The notes below the pieces were generated by a model that worked only from the letters and a program-made list of their open reading frames with translations, did not search any database and had not been told where the DNA came from. Shown piece after piece: positions 7,201 to 7,889 of a DNA stretch of 7,889 nucleotides. Position 1 is the first letter of the stretch. Each line of letters opens with the position of its first letter. Source of the DNA: Balneolales bacterium (GTDB lineage Bacteria > Bacteroidota > Rhodothermia > Balneolales > Natronogracilivirgulaceae); NCBI GenBank assembly GCA_007116685.1, contig SKIC01000236.1, forward strand, positions 1 to 7,889. Reading direction: 5' to 3'. The position numbers were made by a program, and so were the translations under genes.

Positions 7201-7589
7201 GCAATTTTGTCAAATAAAGCATCGGGAGAAGTGAATACCACTTTGGTTTTCTTTCCATTGATGCTTTCCAAAACCTCAGAGCGCTGTACCATGGTTGCGG
7301 AATCCATCACTCGATCAGTATCATAAGGCTTTTGACCGGTTGGAGGAAAGAGCAGCGGCGTGGATAATCCCAAAGCTTCTACATCCGATTTCAGAAACTG
7401 AGCCGATTCAAAATCAGGTAAAACGACCAGTAGATTTTTCTGCGTTTTCAAAATCTCCCGGATTAAAAAAGAAGACGTTGATCCTACATAATGATCAAGA
7501 CGAACAGCTTTTCCGGATTGTGCAGAAGAAAGAATGGCTTCGGTTTGAAGCGCAGAACTAATAATTGAACTAAGTTTATTGAGAGCCAT
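4269..7589 (-). CDS. mfd: Transcription-repair coupling factor Mfd
   Basis: An ATP-driven DNA translocase that pushes stalled RNA polymerase off the template and recruits UvrA; cytosolic. The 1106 residues are close to the usual length (about 1150 in E. coli). Domains in order: a UvrB-like module (about 25-215) containing RGGILDIFP and PVRLEFFGEEIDSI, in which Arg177, Arg193 and Phe197 align with the UvrA-contacting Arg165, Arg181 and Phe185 of E. coli; the RNA-polymerase-interaction domain with GDFVVHVDYGIGKFAGF (427-443); and a RecG-like motor with Walker A GDVGFGKT (575-582), DEEQ (676-679), TATP (702-705) and QLRGRVGRS (845-853). The translocation motif RDLDIRGAGDILGAEQSG (895-912) and a C-terminal autoinhibitory domain (about 945-1080) follow. 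The ATG at 7589 gives a normal N-terminus. First gene of a two-gene unit with the THUMP-like methyltransferase. Confidence 0.98.
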   Translation of the reverse strand: MALNKLSSIISSALQTEAILSSAQSGKAVRLDHYVGSTSSFLIREILKTQKNLLVVLPDFESAQFLKSDVEALGLSTPLLFPPTGQKPYDTDRVMDSATMVQRSEVLESINGKKTKVVFTSPDALFDKIASPESFAKASLKLDKGQEIDPQNLIEILVDQGYQHVKFVDEPGDLALRGGILDIFPYSGEYPVRLEFFGEEIDSIREFDINTQRSVSFQDSVRLVPNIQGLNGAEKQSLLTYFDENTTVILVNGPLVRDTLNELYHQAEHQKKQKENLAEPDSLFLSPVEFQSFVDSHGFIQIGGMGDVRGPDEHFTLDASPQPDFNGSIKILKSNLQDLSKMAIETYILCDSPGQRDRFEELLGEPNDNLRYHLSLETIHRGFVLKEIGIAVYTDHQIFNRYHRPKTKQRKFRGGITFKELKDLKIGDFVVHVDYGIGKFAGFKKIMVRGSEQEAVALRYQQDSILYVNVSSLHKVQKYSGKDGTEPKITKLGSGEWQRKKAKTKSRVKDIARDLIKLYAERKAKSAFAFAFDNAMQMEMEANFMFEETPDQMKAIEAVKSDMESSTPMDRLVCGDVGFGKTEVAVRAAFKAVMDGKQVAVLVPTTILADQHTKTFEERMGKFGVEVRCLNRFRSKEEIKNTLKRAKEGTVDVVIGTHRITSKDVQFKDLGLLIIDEEQRFGVATKEKIKALRATVDVLTMTATPIPRTLQFSLMGARDLSIINTPPPNRQPVTTQIHSFDTQLLRDAISQEISRGGQVFFIHNRVKNIEEVGEMIRQLVPEVRVKSAHGQMPGTTLEKIIYDFYHNKFDVLVSTNIVENGIDIANANTIIINNAHQFGLSELHQLRGRVGRSNRKAYCYLITPPMQALTMESRRRLMALEEFSDLGSGFNIAMRDLDIRGAGDILGAEQSGFISDIGFELYTKILNDAVKELKETEFKGMFDELPMDIDLPETVVEVDLPALLPAWYVEDSVERLNLYRRLASSKKMEEINDWEKEIEDRFGKLPNEATSLILASKIKLLASRLLIHKVIIRADRMWLQSPPSKSESEAAKEFYQNGGLQKMMAIMDAKAKGKYQLVQKDDAIRFVVQHIPDAKSALQFLEEISK

Positions 7590-7592
7590 GAG

Positions 7593-7619
7593 CTAAGGTA
7601 AAATTCAGGGCAGAAGTTA
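7593..7619 (-). promoter_or_regulatory. Weak -10-like candidates upstream of mfd
   Basis: On the minus strand, TAACTTCTG (7619-7611) and TACCTTAG (7600-7593) are each near-matches to TAnnTTTG, lying 21 and 3 bases before the ATG. Neither has a clear TTTG -33 partner. One of them may be the mfd promoter; the second would give a nearly leaderless transcript. Confidence 0.2.
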
Positions 7620-7676
7620 TGGAATTTGTGAACAGAATTCAGTCTTAAATCATTGCAGAAAAGTGGATTCGATTAG

Positions 7677-7716
7677 TAGCCAGAGTATTCATGCTCTGGC
7701 GAAGGAGCAAGAACGG
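7677..7716 (+). repeat. 40-bp exact direct repeat, copy 1 (H1 plus linker)
   Basis: Identical to 7850-7889. It contains the H1 stem (GCCAGAG / CTCTGGC around TATTCATG) and the linker GCGAAGGAGCAAGAACGG. Including the base before it, the H1 stem CCAGAG is directly preceded by GTAG (7676-7679), the head tetranucleotide described for REP elements linked to RAYT transposases. Confidence 0.85.
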
Positions 7717-7725
7717 CATCCTTAT

Positions 7726-7751
7726 CAACCCAAACATGAATGTTTGGGTTG
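7726..7751. repeat. Hairpin H2, right copy (11-bp perfect stem)
   Basis: CAACCCAAACA (7726-7736) pairs fully with TGTTTGGGTTG (7741-7751) around the loop TGAA. The loop and flanking bases are the reverse complement of the H1 apex, so H1 and H2 read as two opposed members of one palindrome family. Confidence 0.75.
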
Positions 7752-7758
7752 TGACCTG

Positions 7759-7793
7759 TTCGCCGTGGCGAAACCATGCATTTATCAATGCAT
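7759..7793. repeat. Two adjacent small hairpins
   Basis: TTCGCC/GGCGAA (7759-7772, also foldable as a 5-bp stem with loop CGTG) is followed after three bases by ATGCATT/AATGCAT (7776-7793, loop TATC). The first is in the position that H3 holds in the left array but has a different stem sequence. Confidence 0.6.
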
Positions 7794-7825
7794 TTATGAG
7801 GAACGGATTGAAATTTACAAACCCC

Positions 7826-7840
7826 GTCTCCGCAGGAGAC
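7826..7840. repeat. Small hairpin GTCTCC-GCA-GGAGAC
   Basis: A perfect 6-bp stem with a 3-nt loop, between an ATTGAAATTT tract and the second H1 copy. There is no T-run after it. It appears to be another module of the array. Confidence 0.55.
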
Positions 7841-7849
7841 ATGGATGTA

Positions 7850-7889
7850 TAGCCAGAGTATTCATGCTCTGGCGAAGGAGCAAGAACGG
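7850..7889 (+). repeat. 40-bp exact direct repeat, copy 2, at the window edge
   Basis: Identical to 7677-7716, starting 173 bases downstream of it. The tetranucleotide before the CCAGAG stem is ATAG here, against GTAG in copy 1. The match runs to the very last base, so it may continue beyond the window. Confidence 0.85.

Larger units (their letters stand above)
7676..7889. repeat. Right intergenic hairpin array, cut by the window edge
   Basis: This region upstream of mfd has no plausible gene and is built from hairpins: H1 copies at 7679-7700 and 7852-7873, H2 at 7726-7751, TTCGCC/GGCGAA at 7759-7772, ATGCATT/AATGCAT at 7776-7793 (loop TATC) and GTCTCC/GGAGAC at 7826-7840 (loop GCA). H1 and its linker run in the same direction as the H1 in the left array. 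The array is still in progress at the last base, so its full length is unknown. Its type matches the left array: a dispersed, REP-like family. Confidence 0.75.

Noticed and set aside
7645..7842. 65-residue minus-strand open frame upstream of mfd
   Set aside because: It overlaps the right hairpin array and has no family resemblance; an artefact of repeat sequence.

Overview
The window looks like chromosomal DNA from a member of the Bacteroidota (FCB group). Three things suggest this. The DNA is moderately AT-rich with few Shine-Dalgarno sites. A textbook Bacteroidota-type -10 element (TAACTTTGCA, 1067-1076) lies ahead of a gene. The gene families present (THUMP-like methyltransferase, Rossmann/DUF2520 protein, short MGMT-family protein) are ones I associate with that phylum. 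I cannot assign a genus.

Layout. An Sfp-type 4'-phosphopantetheinyl transferase gene (101-685, +) comes first. A gene-free stretch (686-1118) follows, and most of it is a string of small perfect hairpins. Next is a tight three-gene plus-strand operon (1119-3039): a divergent Memo-family protein, a Rossmann-like/DUF2520 protein and a short MGMT-like alkyltransferase-domain protein that keeps the PCHR cysteine. Converging on it from the minus strand is a two-gene unit (7589 down to 3064): mfd, the transcription-repair coupling factor, then a THUMP-like class I methyltransferase whose ATG overlaps the mfd stop by 4 bases (ATGA). Upstream of mfd, from 7676 to the window edge, a second hairpin array begins. 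It carries two exact 40-bp copies of a unit that also occurs, diverged, in the first array.

Functional view. The coding genes are mainly housekeeping. Mfd displaces stalled RNA polymerase and recruits UvrA. The MGMT-like protein probably senses or repairs O6-alkylguanine. The THUMP-like protein is probably an RNA methyltransferase. The phosphopantetheinyl transferase activates carrier proteins. The Memo-like and DUF2520 proteins have no assigned role, but their spacing suggests a shared transcript with the MGMT-like gene.

The least ordinary part is the pair of intergenic hairpin arrays. They are modular, with short perfect stems that mostly have 4-nt loops. The stems vary in sequence but stay paired, while some loops are conserved (ATTCATG type; TCG-NGGA-CGA type). 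One H1 copy has a GTAG tetranucleotide abutting its stem. The best explanation is a REP/BIME-like family mobilised by a transposase encoded elsewhere (RAYT type), but no transposase is in the window.
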